Counted from the first letter of the stretch, positions 40,094 through 50,859 are shown. The stretch is DNA of 64,000 nt from Cydia pomonella (GCF_033807575.1 NC_084710.1:22114357-22178356), one strand, 5' to 3'. Notes: a model not told the origin generated them from the sequence alone. Made by a program: numbers and translations.

Positions 40094-40654
40094 CCCGGCT
40101 GATCGATTGTGTAAGTGGACAAATTGGATTAGTTTTACGACCCGCCTAATAACAATATGCGGGCGATTATATCCACGACCCTTCTGAGAGTAATTTTAAA
40201 CAAGCTTTAAGTATCATGATATGCTTTCGTATGACTAGCCTGTAGGCTACGTAGACAGCGGGCCAGGAACAGATTTATATGACCAATAGCATCCCGGATG
40301 AAAACTCGTAAAGTGATTTAAGGGCGATGTGTAATAAACCATCGTAGACGTCAGACACGGTTCCGTTGGTGATTTTAGATGCAGCAGCCACTTAAACATA
40401 TGGTTCCTCGTGGTGGCTGGTGGTATTATCTTTTAAGTGATGATTTTGGATGATAAGTATTGAATAACGTTAATTTGGATTTGTTTTGTAAGTAATGTTT
40501 GTCGGTTAGTATTTTAATTTCGGTACTTATGAAGAAAAGCTTTGTGCTGTCGGTTACAAAGTTAGTTGAACCCTCGTACTTTGTAATGTGAGGGTTTCAA
40601 CGCTCAAGATTACTATTTTCGAACCTTTTGCTAGCTCAAAATTTGCATGCAGAT
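40094..40654. other. no gene seen
   Basis: No exon or repeat recognised. Confidence 0.35.
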
Positions 40655-40706
40655 GCCTGGGGCCCATTTCTCGAACGGTAGTAGTCTAATATTGTTATTG
40701 TGTTGC
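40655..40706 (+). repeat. Left piece of a 'GGGGCCCATTTCTCGAAC' foldback
   Basis: GGGGCCCATTTCTCGAACGG followed by 'tagtagtctaatattgttatt' matches the left arm of the element at 41213-41348. It directly precedes the LINE fragment. Confidence 0.5.
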
Positions 40707-41205
40707 CTAGAGGCCTACCTAATGAGACGACAGCTACGATGGTGCGGTCACGTCTCCCGGATGTCCCAGGACCGAGTCGCGAAACGCATCTTCTACTGCG
40801 AACTACAAAATGGTAAGCGAAAGCGAGGCGGCCAGTTTCTGCGGTTCAAAGATGTGTTGAAGCGGCATATGAAGAGAGCTCATATAGAACCAACGACATG
40901 GGAGAGTCTAGCTGGTGACCGTCCACAGTGGAGGCATATTGTGCAGAGGCAGGTGCGTGAATTCGAAGCCAGGCGACGCACAGAACTTGACGATAAGCGT
41001 GACGAGCTAAAGGCCAGACCACCTATGGCCATAACATATAATTACGTCGAAGGGGTGCTGACCTGCAGCGAGTGTGGCCGCACATTCGCTGCTAAGATTG
41101 GCTACGTCAGTCACCTGAGAGCGCACCAGCGACACTCTCAGCGGTAGAAAGCAGTTGCTGTGGCCGAAAACGGCTAGGAGACGATGATGATGATGAATAT
41201 TAGTC
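40707..41205 (+). pseudogene. C-terminal LINE fragment ending in a C2H2 zinc finger, type 6
   Basis: An open frame reaches a stop at 41145-41147. From about residue 27 it reads RRQLRWCGHVSRM, KRKRGGQFLRFKDVLKRHMK, 'WESLAGDRPQWRH' and 'KRDELKARPP', and ends in a C2H2 finger (C-x2-C-x12-H-x3-H, 'CSECGRTF...SHLRAH'). This pattern closes a widespread LINE endonuclease/RT protein; the finger probably contacts nucleic acid. The catalytic domains are missing. Its tail is (GAT)n at 41181-41195. The first 25 or so residues of the open frame derive from the neighbouring foldback. Confidence 0.78.
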
Positions 41206-41209
41206 TAAT

Positions 41210-41348
41210 ACAGGGCCCCATTTCTCGAACGGTATTAGACTAATATTATTAGTCCACGAACTGTCAAGTTGTATGGGTTACCATGGTAACACACTAATAA
41301 TATTAGTTTCCGTTCGATAATTGGCCCCAGTTCGAGAAATGGGCCCCT
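41210..41348. mobile_element. Foldback MITE family 6
   Basis: GGGCCCCATTTCTCGAACGG at the left and CCAGTTCGAGAAATGGGCCCC at the right. Inner TTAGACTAATATTATTAG pairs with CTAATAATATTAG. The GGTTACCATGGTAACA centre is itself palindromic. Confidence 0.65.
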
Positions 41349-41784
41349 TTTCGAGAAATAGGCCCCTAGTAGCGCAGTCTGACACATCCTACAAAAGTAA
41401 TTGCTACAAACTAATCAATATATGCTAATACATTAGTTTTCGTCCATGATAAACATGAACTAAATAAACGTGTCTCTAATTAAAACATAAAAGCATAAGC
41501 GTCAAGTTTCAATGGCGTAAACATAAACAAAACTAATTGCTCTTTTAATATACGTCCCAATGTAAACAAAAAGACGGATGAACTAGACAGATACGGCCAA
41601 AATAAACTACATACATAATTATTATTGACCTTCGCTTTTATTGGTGTGTGGCTAGGCGACCGATTCTGATTTACAAAAATGTTATGGTTTTGATGATTTA
41701 ATGTGTGTTTTAATGGCTATATATTTAATGTAGGTTGTGATTTCAAATGTTTAACTGTAATTATGTTAATGCCTAAATTGAATA
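41349..41784. other. no gene seen
   Basis: No exon recognised. An extra 'tcgagaaataggcccc' at 41350 is a partial repeat of the foldback end. Confidence 0.35.
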
Positions 41785-41935
41785 ATAAACATATTGAATT
41801 GAATTGAGTTGGATTGAATCGAATCGAATTGAATCGAATGGAATTGAATTGAGTGGAGTGAATTGAAATGAATTGCATTTAATTGAATTGAATCGAATTG
41901 AATTGAAGTGAATTGTATTGAATTGAATTGGTCAT
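41785..41935 (+). repeat. (GAATT)n-type simple repeat
   Basis: Degenerate pentanucleotide array (GAATT with GAATC, GAGTG, GAAGT variants) of about 150 bp. It produces an artefactual minus-strand frame of Ser-Ile-Gln-Phe repeats. Confidence 0.85.
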
Positions 41936-41997
41936 TCAACTTCCATTGACGACCTTGAAGATTGATCACGCTTTTTGGTGCATGCAAAAAGAAGTTT

Positions 41998-42145
41998 GAG
42001 TCATGCCGCGTGCGTGAGATGCGCGCCAATCACCAAGGTGATCGTCAAAGTCGTATCAAAACTAGTTCACAGCCATAACCAATTGCGAATTTAGAATTGA
42101 CCTCATTAAATACTGGATTTGGATCATTTTGGTGGGATTTTCACA
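41998..42145 (+). repeat. Fragment ending GGTGGGATTTT, related to the 42482 foldback ends
   Basis: 'gcgtgagatgcgcgccaatcaccaaggtgatcgtcaaagtc' resembles 1795-1840, and 'ttttggtgggattttcacactagt' at 42128 shares the terminal motif of the element that follows. Confidence 0.4.
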
Positions 42146-42481
42146 CTAGTTTTTGCAAAAATATCGATACCTACTTGTAAAATGTATGTTTGTTGTTCAT
42201 GTTGTAGAACATTGGGACTTACGTAGCGCTTTCAAGGGTCACTAATTTGAATGAAGTCCAACTATAATTAACATTGATTTTGGCTGTATCAAAGCACAAC
42301 AATCCGCTGTAGTTGAATATAATTGACAAAAATCAAAATATCGCCCTGATTTATCCTTTATTGAAAAAAAACAGCCAATAAAAAGAAATACTGAAAGAGA
42401 ATGAGCATTAAAAATAGAAATAGCCGAAGCGCAATATATCGAACCCGAAAAAAACCCGAAGGGCATCTTACAAAATGAAAT

Positions 42482-43550
42482 TAAATCCCACCAAAAACAT
42501 TTCGTGAAAAGTGTTGCCAAGACTAACATGGGCCTATAGTTAGTCAGCGGATCTCTCAATACCAAGACTTTTACTCCGTTAATTCTAAACCTTTGACTCT
42601 ACAAATCCTAACCGTACAAGCTTTAATTCTATAAAGCCATCATCATTGGTTAAACAGTACAGCCTGACCGTTTCGTTGCTGTGTCATTCATTACGAGCGG
42701 AATTCTTCATAGCAAAAATCAAACTGTCAGAGGGATTGACCTAACTGTTTTATCGACTTATCGATAAATATTTGTCACTTAACGAAACCTCCCTCCCTAA
42801 TTAGCTGACCGCCACTGTATTTTGGTATAATAGTAAAGAATAAAACAGTAAATACTTTTATGATGTAAATGAACGTAACATTTTGAGCAATATATTGTGG
42901 AAGAATCTTCTTTGAAACTGAAATAAGAATCTTTCTGTATCCATTTTTTTATTGTTTTATTTTAGGATTAACCATTTTAGTAACACGGCACGGAAATCAC
43001 TCATGAAAACTCAAGTGACATAAATGACATATGTGACGCTGACATGATTTACTTTAATACGGAGATGCAAATTGCTTATCAAAGAGGTCAAATGTTACAG
43101 AATAATCTTTTAAGTTGATTATGGATACCTAATGCGAAATTATTCCGTAACATCAATAAGTCGATAAAACAGTTAGGTCAATCCCTCTGACAGTTTGATT
43201 TTTGCTATGAAGAATTCCGCTCATCATTAGACATGCTCGTGGTCAACTTTTGTAACAGCAGTGAAACCAAGTTTAACCAAGATGATGGCTTTATAGAGTT
43301 AGAGCTTGTAAAGTTAGGATTTATAGATTTAAAGGGTTAGAATTAACGGAGTAAAAGTCTTGGTATTATGAGATCAGTCCGCGTAGCCAACGTGCATATC
43401 GTTCACAATAGAGAGAGATGACTACGCTACGCTACGGAGCGTTAATGATTGTAACGTTGGCTATGCGGCCAGTTGACTTTTTAACGTGAAAACTATAGGC
43501 GCATGTTAGTCTTGGCAACACTTTACAAGAAATGTTTTTGGTGGGATTTA
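42482..43550. mobile_element. 1.07-kb foldback element with arms of about 280 bp or more
   Basis: TAAATCCCACCAAAAACATT at the left and AATGTTTTTGGTGGGATTTA at the right are perfect inverse ends. The arms (about 42482-42765 and 43150-43550) stay complementary, sharing 'gtcaatccctctgacagtttgatttttgctatgaagaattccgct' and 'taattctaa..taacggagtaaaagtcttggtatt'. The middle, 42766-43149, is single copy without a frame. No transposase, so non-autonomous. The right arm is longer because another hairpin is inserted in it. Confidence 0.8.
43374..43478. mobile_element. Hairpin nested in the right arm of the foldback
   Basis: AGTCCGCGTAGCCAACGT near 43375 and ACGTTGGCTATGCGGCCA near 43458-43475 are near-inverse. 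The left arm of the host foldback lacks this block at the equivalent place. Confidence 0.55.
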
Positions 43551-44330
43551 TTTATCTAGCAAGATACACATATTACAAGCACAACCCTCCTTTTGCTATA
43601 GTATAAGAAATAGCGCAGCTGACACAAAACAACTGCAACTAGATGACAATTTGTTAAGACAGTAAACATCTCTGGTGATTGTTTATTTACCCACCCATTT
43701 CATAGCCCGTCGATAACGCCAACTGTGAGCAAATACGATAGGGGCGGAAGTGCGCCAGTATGTCGCCAGCCTTACGTCGCACCCCACATTAGAGCGTGTT
43801 CACATTGTTCGATTCGGTATCGACGGTCGCATACGACAAAGAAAAAAAAAATTAAAGTACCTTATTTATTATCGGGCGGGGATAGGTATGAGGATAGGAG
43901 AGCTAAGCAGCTTCTCAGATTTAAGAATTTTTGGTGTATATATCCGTCATACTAACGGGAATGGCTCCTAAAATTAGCGCAATAAGTACAACTGCAGCTT
44001 ATGTCCTGCGTAAAAATTTCAAAATAGTGGTTTCGTACTCGAAAACTCCAAAACTTAGCCAATTGTAACGAAATTATGAAATGAAAATGGTAATAAAATT
44101 ATCTGAGTCAGACTGTTTTACTTTTAAGGCAAATTTATATCAATTTTGGATACCATGATTTTCTTTGCGGTCTAGTCAATACATTTTTGCGATGTTTGAA
44201 GTGCTCTAGCGCTTAAAAAATAAAAGCAAAACAGTCCAACACAGATATTGATAATATTCATTTGCGTTGATATAAAATTATTGCTCTTAGGTCAAAAACC
44301 ACGACGGAAAAAATAGAGTACGTTTATATG
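43551..44330. other. no gene seen
   Basis: Two overlapping 73-76-codon frames at 43725-43971 share no known domain. No repeat recognised. Confidence 0.35.
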
Positions 44331-44332
44331 GA

Positions 44333-44424
44333 GGAATGACGCGCAGATTTGACAAATCTAACCTTTAATAACATGACAATATGATAGGCACGCATCGTCG
44401 TGTATTACACGATCCATCTTAAGA
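44333..44424 (+). repeat. Dispersed repeat G, copy 3
   Basis: 'atgacgcgcagatttgacaaatctaacctttaataacatgacaa' to 'acacgatccatctta'. Related to 7166-7270 and 32844-32940. Confidence 0.55.
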
Positions 44425-44922
44425 TGCTTTGGGATAACTTCGAAAGCGGGGGTCACATATAAAAAAAATTGTCCCTATTCACCCCAGCCGTCCCTATTTA
44501 CTCCGGTTGACGGTACTTGATGTCGTCAGATAAAAGCCTTGAAGCAGCAGTTGCCTTTCTCAAAAGGTCATTCGACATCCGATATAGGACAATCTGAAAA
44601 CGCTCTTAGTTGTACCACCAGTGTGACGCCGGCTTCACCTGGCTCGTATGTCGTACCTCTAGTAAGTTATGACGCCCTGGTACTTCGCACGGGATACGTG
44701 TCTGTCACGTGTCGTGTGTTACCCACAAGGAGACTACAGACACGTCATCATGTGTGATGTTAGACAACTGAGGGCCTACCGCGAACCACGTTTGACGTGT
44801 TACCTCCCTGTCACACTTACGTACGAAGTTATGCCTTTTATGACATGTCAGAATATTATAATAATGATTGAAATTTAAATTTAATTTAATGTATTGGATA
44901 TTTGAATTATGTTGATTATTCG

Positions 44923-46730
44923 TACCGTTAAATACGCCAACTTTGCCACCAGGGGGAACATTGCCCAAAACACAATTTCTAAGGCAATCTACTAATATCT
45001 AAAAAAGTTACAAAATTATGGCAACATTGATGACATTGGTAGAAAGTAAACTATACCTGTGGCAACACAGAATAGCGCGTGCACTCCTGACTTCATACAG
45101 TAACCAGTCGGGACTTGTCGAGTACGGAGTGTATTTTTGCGGGCCAATTACTGAGAAATTTTGGAAGGGAATTGTACATCATGGCGAATACACAGATATG
45201 TTGAATCGATTGTATATAATGTAAAACCATGAGCTGAGTATTTTGATGCTAGGTTCGTTACTGTAACTAGTATATTACAAAAGTTATGCTGATGGGCAAA
45301 ATTACCCAGTAATGTACCGTCGTATGAGTGTCAACATTGCCCGCAGTAAAAAAATGCTTAGGGTTGACACTTTTTTTTTACAAACTTTTTTTTTTATTAA
45401 TGTGCAAATCTTTCAATATTTGTATGTACGTACATATGTTCCGATCAAATCTTGCAAGCCATTTTTCGACCACTTTTTGGTATCCGATTGAGCTGAGATT
45501 ATAGCATACTACTTCTACTTCTACTACCAGTGACAATACAATCTGGTAGTGACATTCTGGTTCAACCGGGATCGTCTCCACATGAGGAATTCTTTTTTTT
45601 TCTATGGTTAATATATAATGGAGTCGAAAACTATAGTTTCATTTTTGATTACTGGCCGTTTTTCAGAAAAAAAATTGAATAACTATTTTGACATACCACA
45701 CGTTTGAACGCATTTATAGCTTAGATGCCTTAGTCTTCCGTAAAAAAGTGAAAAACGTAGAGTTGACAGCTGCCAGTTGTCAAATATTGCTTCCTCATTG
45801 GTTACAACTACGACTTTGTTTGTACGCGGTTCAGCTGTGTGTGTGACATTTGGCAACTGGCAGCTGTCAACTCGACATTTTTACTTTTTTACGACAGACT
45901 AAGGCATCTAAGCTATAAATGCGTTCAAACGTGTGTTATGTCAAAATAAATATTCAAAAAAATATTTTTACAAAACTACAAGTAATTAAAAAAGTAGCTA
46001 GAGTTCTGAACTCCATTATGTGTCTATTAAAAAAAATATATAGTAATGGCCACTTCAGAAAACTTAAGGTAACCAATTGAAATTTGGTTGGTACATATAT
46101 AGATCTCAGTTGACAATACAAGTACAGTCAACAAAAAGCACAGTCAGCGAAAAAAAGCTATTAGATTCTGCTATTAGATTTTTATATAACGTTATTGAAA
46201 TAAACAACTTTGCGCCTTATTAATATTTTTTGTTTCTTACCTACCCTACCAACTTTGTGCAAATTAATGTTCAGTTTTTATTATCTTCTCAATTTTGACA
46301 ACCCTAGCACTTTTAAATCGCTACACGCCGTTTGTATGAAGAAGAAAAAATGTACAGGCTAACATTGCCCACTCATTTTAATAGGAAAGTATTTCGAGCA
46401 GGTATTATTATGTCGAGTAAATTTTTGAACCGATTGCCTTCATTGCCAAAATACTTTCAATGGTTTTTATGGCAACCAAATAAGGTCTATAGTTGCGCTA
46501 AAAATCACGGTGGGCAATGTTGGCTAAAAGTCCAGATAACTTTACCCGACCTCAAAATCGGTCATATGATGGAGAAAACGTTGACTAAAGTTAAATTTGC
46601 AGTTAAATTTAAATGCGCATGATCTCGGTGTTACCACAGATACATAAATATTTCCGAGGTTTCATACAAAAAACTAGAATTTTTTTAGTTTTTCCCAAAA
46701 AAGTGGGCAAAGTTGGCGTATTTAACGGTA
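44923..46730. mobile_element. 1.8-kb element with 25-bp perfect terminal inverted repeats
   Basis: TACCGTTAAATACGCCAACT plus TTGCC at 44923 is mirrored by GGCAA plus AGTTGGCGTATTTAACGGTA ending at 46730. TA at both outer edges fits a TA target. The 10-mer AACATTGCCC appears at 44957, 45333 and 46361, and inverted at 46512, each inside a phrase like the inner terminal repeat (CCAACTTTGCCCAC). Two short frames (45018-45224 and 46332-46622) show no known transposase motif. Presumed non-autonomous DNA transposon of unknown superfamily. Confidence 0.6.
45684..45948. mobile_element. 265-bp foldback nested in the 1.8-kb element
   Basis: Arms of about 95 bp: 'tattttgacataccacacgtttgaacgcatttatagc' through 'gttgacagctgccagttg', mirrored by 'caactggcagctgtcaac' through 'gctataaatgcgttcaaacgtgtgttatgtcaaaata'. 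Few mismatches. The central loop is about 75 nt. Confidence 0.75.
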
Positions 46731-46925
46731 TATTGTTATATTTTACTGTAATTTAATTTGATTATTATTATGTTAATTGTACTTCAATGGACATCGACCT
46801 AATTATATGTGACTTTAGACATGTAAAAATTGTAATTTTATCAATAAAGGAATACAGTTATATATGAATATAAGTGCGACAGAGAGACAACACGACGAAC
46901 TTGGTTCGCGGTCGGCCCTCTGTAG

Positions 46926-47270
46926 CCGTAATACGACTTGACACGTAACGTTTACGTTAGGGACTGCGTTAACTCGATCGCAGTCCATCTCGCTCGTACT
47001 GATTAATTGGTGTGATAGAGAGAGAATGCGATCGGATTCACGCGGTAACCGTGCTGGACACTGAACAGTGAGGCTAATTCAAACTTACGTTTTGACAACA
47101 AAATAATATCTATATCTAAATATAATATCTAAAATTCGGCTGTCCTCTATCGATAGAATGAGTGAATGAGTCAAAGATGTAAAACAGGATATTTTTCTTC
47201 TCCAGTCATCCTAATAAGTTTTTGATACAAAAATCATAGCTGACTGTAATTTTCTTACCGCGGACAACTA
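46926..47270. other. no gene seen
   Basis: No exon or repeat recognised. Confidence 0.35.
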
Positions 47271-47274
47271 ATAC

Positions 47275-47405
47275 TCAAAGGTTGTCTGGAAGAGATCGCT
47301 TCTTAGCGATAATACCGCCTGTTGTTACCTAACATTTAAGTGTTTTTCATTTCCAGACTATTTTTAACTGTATGGTTCACAATAAAGAATATTTACTTAC
47401 TTACT
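47275..47405 (+). mobile_element. LINE 3' UTR fragment of the 'TTTATTGCAC' type, copy 4 (forward)
   Basis: 'caaaggttgtctggaagagatcgcttcttagcgataataccgcctgttgtta' then 'ttcacaataaagaatatttacttacttac', giving the forward orientation with a (TTAC)n tail at 47388-47405. Confidence 0.65.
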
Positions 47406-47519
47406 TTCTCATCGAGAAAATTCTAAAAACCCCAAACACAATTAGGTTGCGTTGTTACATCACAGAGTTCGTATGGCCACCTTTTCTGTCTCCATCATCA
47501 GATCAGCTCAATGATACCA

Positions 47520-47965
47520 TACTTACTTACTTACTGCTGTGGCGCAGCGACCCGAATTGGATCTTGTCTTCCGTCCGACCTCCGACACCAAAGACCGCCA
47601 TGCTTCTCTGTCCAAAGCCGTTTCTGTCCAGTCGACGGCGCCGAGTTCGCTAAGGTAAGGTATGGAAAGCTTTAGCTCCTGAATGTTTCTGATCGCCTGG
47701 TACTTGTGTGGGGGAAAAACTATCCAGGAAAATGGAGTAGTTGGGGAAACTATCCATGAGTAAAATAAGACTTATTGACGACAGTCGACGGCGACGAGTT
47801 CGCTAAGGTCCTTTTGCACTTCATCTCTCCAGCGGTACCTAGGGCGTCCAGACGGTCTTTGGAGTCTCCAGGTTTCATCCTCTCCACGTGTGTAGACGCT
47901 ACCGCGACGCTACCGCCGACGCGCGTACTACTGGTAGCGGAGAGGAAGATCAATGGTACCATAAT
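47520..47965 (+). repeat. Interspersed repeat interrupted by a shared insertion
   Basis: 'gctgtggcgcagcgacccgaattggatc' begins a GC-richer repeat common in Lepidoptera. It is split at 47657-47781 by a block also found at 50396-50512 ('tatggaaagctttag..tgtttctgatcgcctggtacttgtgtg'). A 28-bp near-identical duplication (CAGTCGACGGCG, then CGAGTTCGCTAAGGT) lies on each side of the block, at about 47629-47656 and 47782-47809. Short frames on both strands are not genes. Confidence 0.55.
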
Positions 47966-48439
47966 ATTGTAATATCACTCGACTTACATACAAATGCAAA
48001 TTTATTTTTCAGCTCAATCGGAAACCAGGAAGTGGATCCAATTTAGCTTCCTAGATTTGTCATTATCAAAATACATACAAACCGACAGGGCAAGTTATAT
48101 AAAAGCTTGTTAAAACGCAATTTTAGCTCTTGATGAACAATATATATTATATAGATATATAAGACTACACAATAAATTAAACGTGTATGGCAAGCAGCTT
48201 CAATTTCACAAAATAATTCACATCTGATAATCTACTTACCAAAATTGGTTTTCTTATTTTTTTACGCATGTAGCAACCAACGCCTAGAATATTTTTGCAA
48301 GCAATTTTTGTAAACATAATTCCGGGCGAGCGTAAGCAGATTATGTAATTCTAATAATATCATACATATTATATTACTATATACGCAATACCCGGATACG
48401 ACGTCACTGTCAAATTAGCTTGCCCTGTCAATCCCTAGA

Positions 48440-48560
48440 ACTGTGTTGTTTTTTTTTTATACCCCTTAAGCTAAATCTAATAGAACAAAACTAGAGACGG
48501 GGAAAACTATGATGGCGCCATCTATGCAAACCTTTTAGAGTTGCCGACCCCATTTGAATA
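48440..48560 (+). repeat. Dispersed repeat sharing 'gcgccatctat' with 26150-26295
   Basis: 'aatagaacaaaactagagacggggaaaactatgatggcgccatctatg' then 'agttgccgacccca'. Same orientation as the 26-kb copy. Confidence 0.5.
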
Positions 48561-48652
48561 TAAATACATTAAATGGAATCGATCTATCATCACTGACAGC
48601 AATATTGTCACATAATAAATAATAGTACTACCAGTGTACACCGTGTAACGTG

Positions 48653-48790
48653 TAGTTCAACTTCGAACAAAAAATGTGCAGATCTCGGGTAAAAAAAAAA
48701 ACAAGTGACGACGCGACAGATGTTTAAGCCTGCCCTGCGTTCGAGATTTTGAATTTCGAACGAGAGTTATAAAATGTTCGAAGTTGACTG
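48653..48790. repeat. Weak foldback around 'gttcaacttcgaac'
   Basis: GTTCAACTTCGAACAAAA (48655) and AAAATGTTCGAAGTTGAC (48771-48788) are roughly inverse. Possibly a short MITE. Confidence 0.35.
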
Positions 48791-48879
48791 GGTCTAAAAA
48801 GACACGTTCCTTATACTGTGGTACTACCCTACAGAAATGTCACTTCCTACAAAACCGAAGTTTGACAGTGATTCAGGGA

Positions 48880-49440
48880 CGAATTATGAAATGAAATGAA
48901 AATCATTTATTTCGAGCTAAAAACTCATATAGTGTTAGTACATACAACAATTATTATTTATCTACCTATATATCTAAGTTAGTACAATATAAACAAAACA
49001 ATAAATACCTAAAACTACTTAACATAATCTATTTCGATGATGCGTTGGTCCGTTGGGTTCATGCAGTTGGTTCCAACGCCTCATCAGTGGGCAGTCCACT
49101 CTGACGACAAATACGTTTAGGAGACTGTTGGTGCTACCCTGCAACCTATGCAATAGGGATGCCGCTCTTTTACGCATAATAGCGTAAAAGTCATCCGTAC
49201 GGGCATCGGCGAACATCCCCGACGCACTGCAGTACCGAGGCAGACCCAACAGTATCCTAAACGCATTATTATATTGCACACGCAGCGCATTGTACGATCG
49301 CTGCGAGAAGCCGGTCCACATTATGCTGTCCCTCTCTAATGTAAAAGGACGTCAAGTTGTGCCAATCCTAATAATTGCTCGGAGCAATTCTGAGCCGAAA
49401 AGGAGCCGGGAAAAGCCGAAAGGAGGAGTGTAGCCCCACT
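48880..49440 (-). pseudogene. C-terminal remnant of a non-LTR retrotransposon, type 2, copy 2
   Basis: The minus-strand frame at 49321-49019 reads LRVQYNNAFRILLGLPRYC then SASGMFADAR, 'RAASLLHRLQGSTNSLLN' and a terminal 'RRWNQLH' block. It is homologous to 8134-8409 and is in better condition (more complete C-terminus). The 3' UTR runs down to a tail at about 48895 ('tttatttcgagc' on the plus strand, so CTCGAAATAAA on the minus strand), the same tail as copy 1. Confidence 0.7.
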
Positions 49441-49661
49441 GCTATTGTAGCCAATAAGCCTGACATTGTGCTGGTGACCGAACGCAGTGAAAGCCGAGGA
49501 CAAGTCCAGTAAGTACCTAGACTTGGCTCAAGAGATAACCGCCATGTGGGTTGTTGACTCGACGATCATTGTTCCGATAGCCGTGTCAGTGAACGGTCTC
49601 GAGCGAAGAGCCTCGACCGACAAACTAAAGAGAGACTCTCGCTGAGTGGCTGGATCTAGGG

Positions 49662-49780
49662 TCAGAGGGGGGCCTACCGTGAACACCAAAGTTATGAAAT
49701 TGCGGTCATCTTTCTCTGTCATTCTAATTATACCTTAATTGGAGTAAAGGACTTTGGTGTTCGCGGTAGGCCCTCAGATG
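49662..49780. mobile_element. 'GGGCCTACCG' foldback family, copy 2
   Basis: GGGGCCTACCGTGAACACCA and TGGTGTTCGCGGTAGGCCCTC pair. The centre is 'ttatgaaattgcggtcatctttctctgtcatt'. Same family ends as 52743-52859. Confidence 0.6.
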
Positions 49781-50392
49781 CAGAAGGCGGTAATCTTGGA
49801 CACGGCGCATATACGTCGGTTCCTCTCTCTAATCTGCAGCCCCGGCAACCGGCATCTTGAGCCCTGCCTGCGACCGGCGATACCCTAGGTTAGGTTTCTT
49901 ATTATGGTAAGGTAAGGTAGGTATTTTGTATTGTTTTTGTCTGTGTTTTTGTTTCTTACTTTTATATGCATATTATACAAATAACTTAACTTATGAAGAG
50001 AAACAAATAAAAAGGAACATATATTATCATGAGTATCAAATATTTAATCGTATTACACGTAAGTTTCCAAATTACGTGACAAAACTCCGTCTGCAAGTAT
50101 TAAGTAAAACAACATACTCAATATTGCTTTCAATAATAACTAATCCCAAACATTCTCATGGCGACAATATAAAACTACAATAAAATATATATATTTCCGC
50201 TTCAAACTATAAACCCTTATATTACAACCACATATACAAACTTATTCTTACCGTTCAACACAGTACATAATACCCAAAATTAAACCTAAAGTGGCAACAC
50301 TTAAGGATAGTTTTATAGTTCCTCAACAGCAAAATGTAAGTTTGTATATTGCACTCACATAGGTTGCACCCCTCGCGACAACGTGTCGCCTG

Positions 50393-50520
50393 CTTTATGG
50401 AAAGCTTTAGAGCTCCTGTATGTTTCTGATCGCCTGGTACTTGTGTGTGGGGAAAACTATCCAGGGAAATGGAGTAGTTAGGGAAACTATCAATGGGTAA
50501 AATGAGCCTTATTGACTTGA
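50393..50520 (+). repeat. Second copy of the block inserted at 47657-47781
   Basis: 'tttatggaaagctttagagctcctgtatgtttctgatcgcctggtacttgtgtgtggggaaaactatcc' to 'cttattgac'. Colinear with the 47.7-kb block. Confidence 0.6.
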
Positions 50521-50855
50521 AATCGGTAGTAGAAAATCAAATGCGGGTTGGTGGGAATTTTAGATAATTAACTTGAATGTGATCACAAATGAAACAAGCA
50601 AGATCCAAATGATTTATTTTATCTCGAAAAGAAATAAGTTTCTAATTTTACTTACATACTCGTATACTTAGATTCAATTAAGAAATTTAAACCCTAATGA
50701 AAAAAAAAACATATTTTTCATTTGAATTTTAACAAAAAATGAACTAAACTTCTTGAATAATTGAAACATAAACGATTTAAATAATTAAAACACAACAATG
50801 CTCCAGAATCGAAAAAATCAGCGAAAACATAGTCCAAAACATACAGCATCCATTG
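50521..50855. other. no gene seen
   Basis: AT-rich sequence before the GC-rich patch that follows. Confidence 0.35.
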
Positions 50856-50859
50856 TCTA

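Larger units (their letters stand above)
44768..46925. mobile_element. Possible 2.16-kb element with GAGGGCCTACCGCGAACC ends
   Basis: The left end CTGAGGGCCTACCGCGAACC runs on to 'tccctgtcacacttac' (44768-44820). The right end is 'aagtgcgacagagagacaac' (46872) running on to GGTTCGCGGTCGGCCCTCTG (46906-46925). These are the two arms of the compact palindrome at 52743-52859, here held 2 kb apart. It may be a longer member of that family or a palindrome opened by insertions. No transposase frame. Confidence 0.5.

Noticed and set aside
41766..42029. 87-codon frame of Ser-Ile-Gln-Phe repeats
   Set aside because: Translation of a (GAATT)n simple repeat.
46332..46622. 96-codon frame inside the 1.8-kb inverted-repeat element as its transposase
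   Set aside because: Too short, no DDE/D or zinc-finger pattern, and it contains two of the AACATTGCCC repeats, so it reads through non-coding signal.
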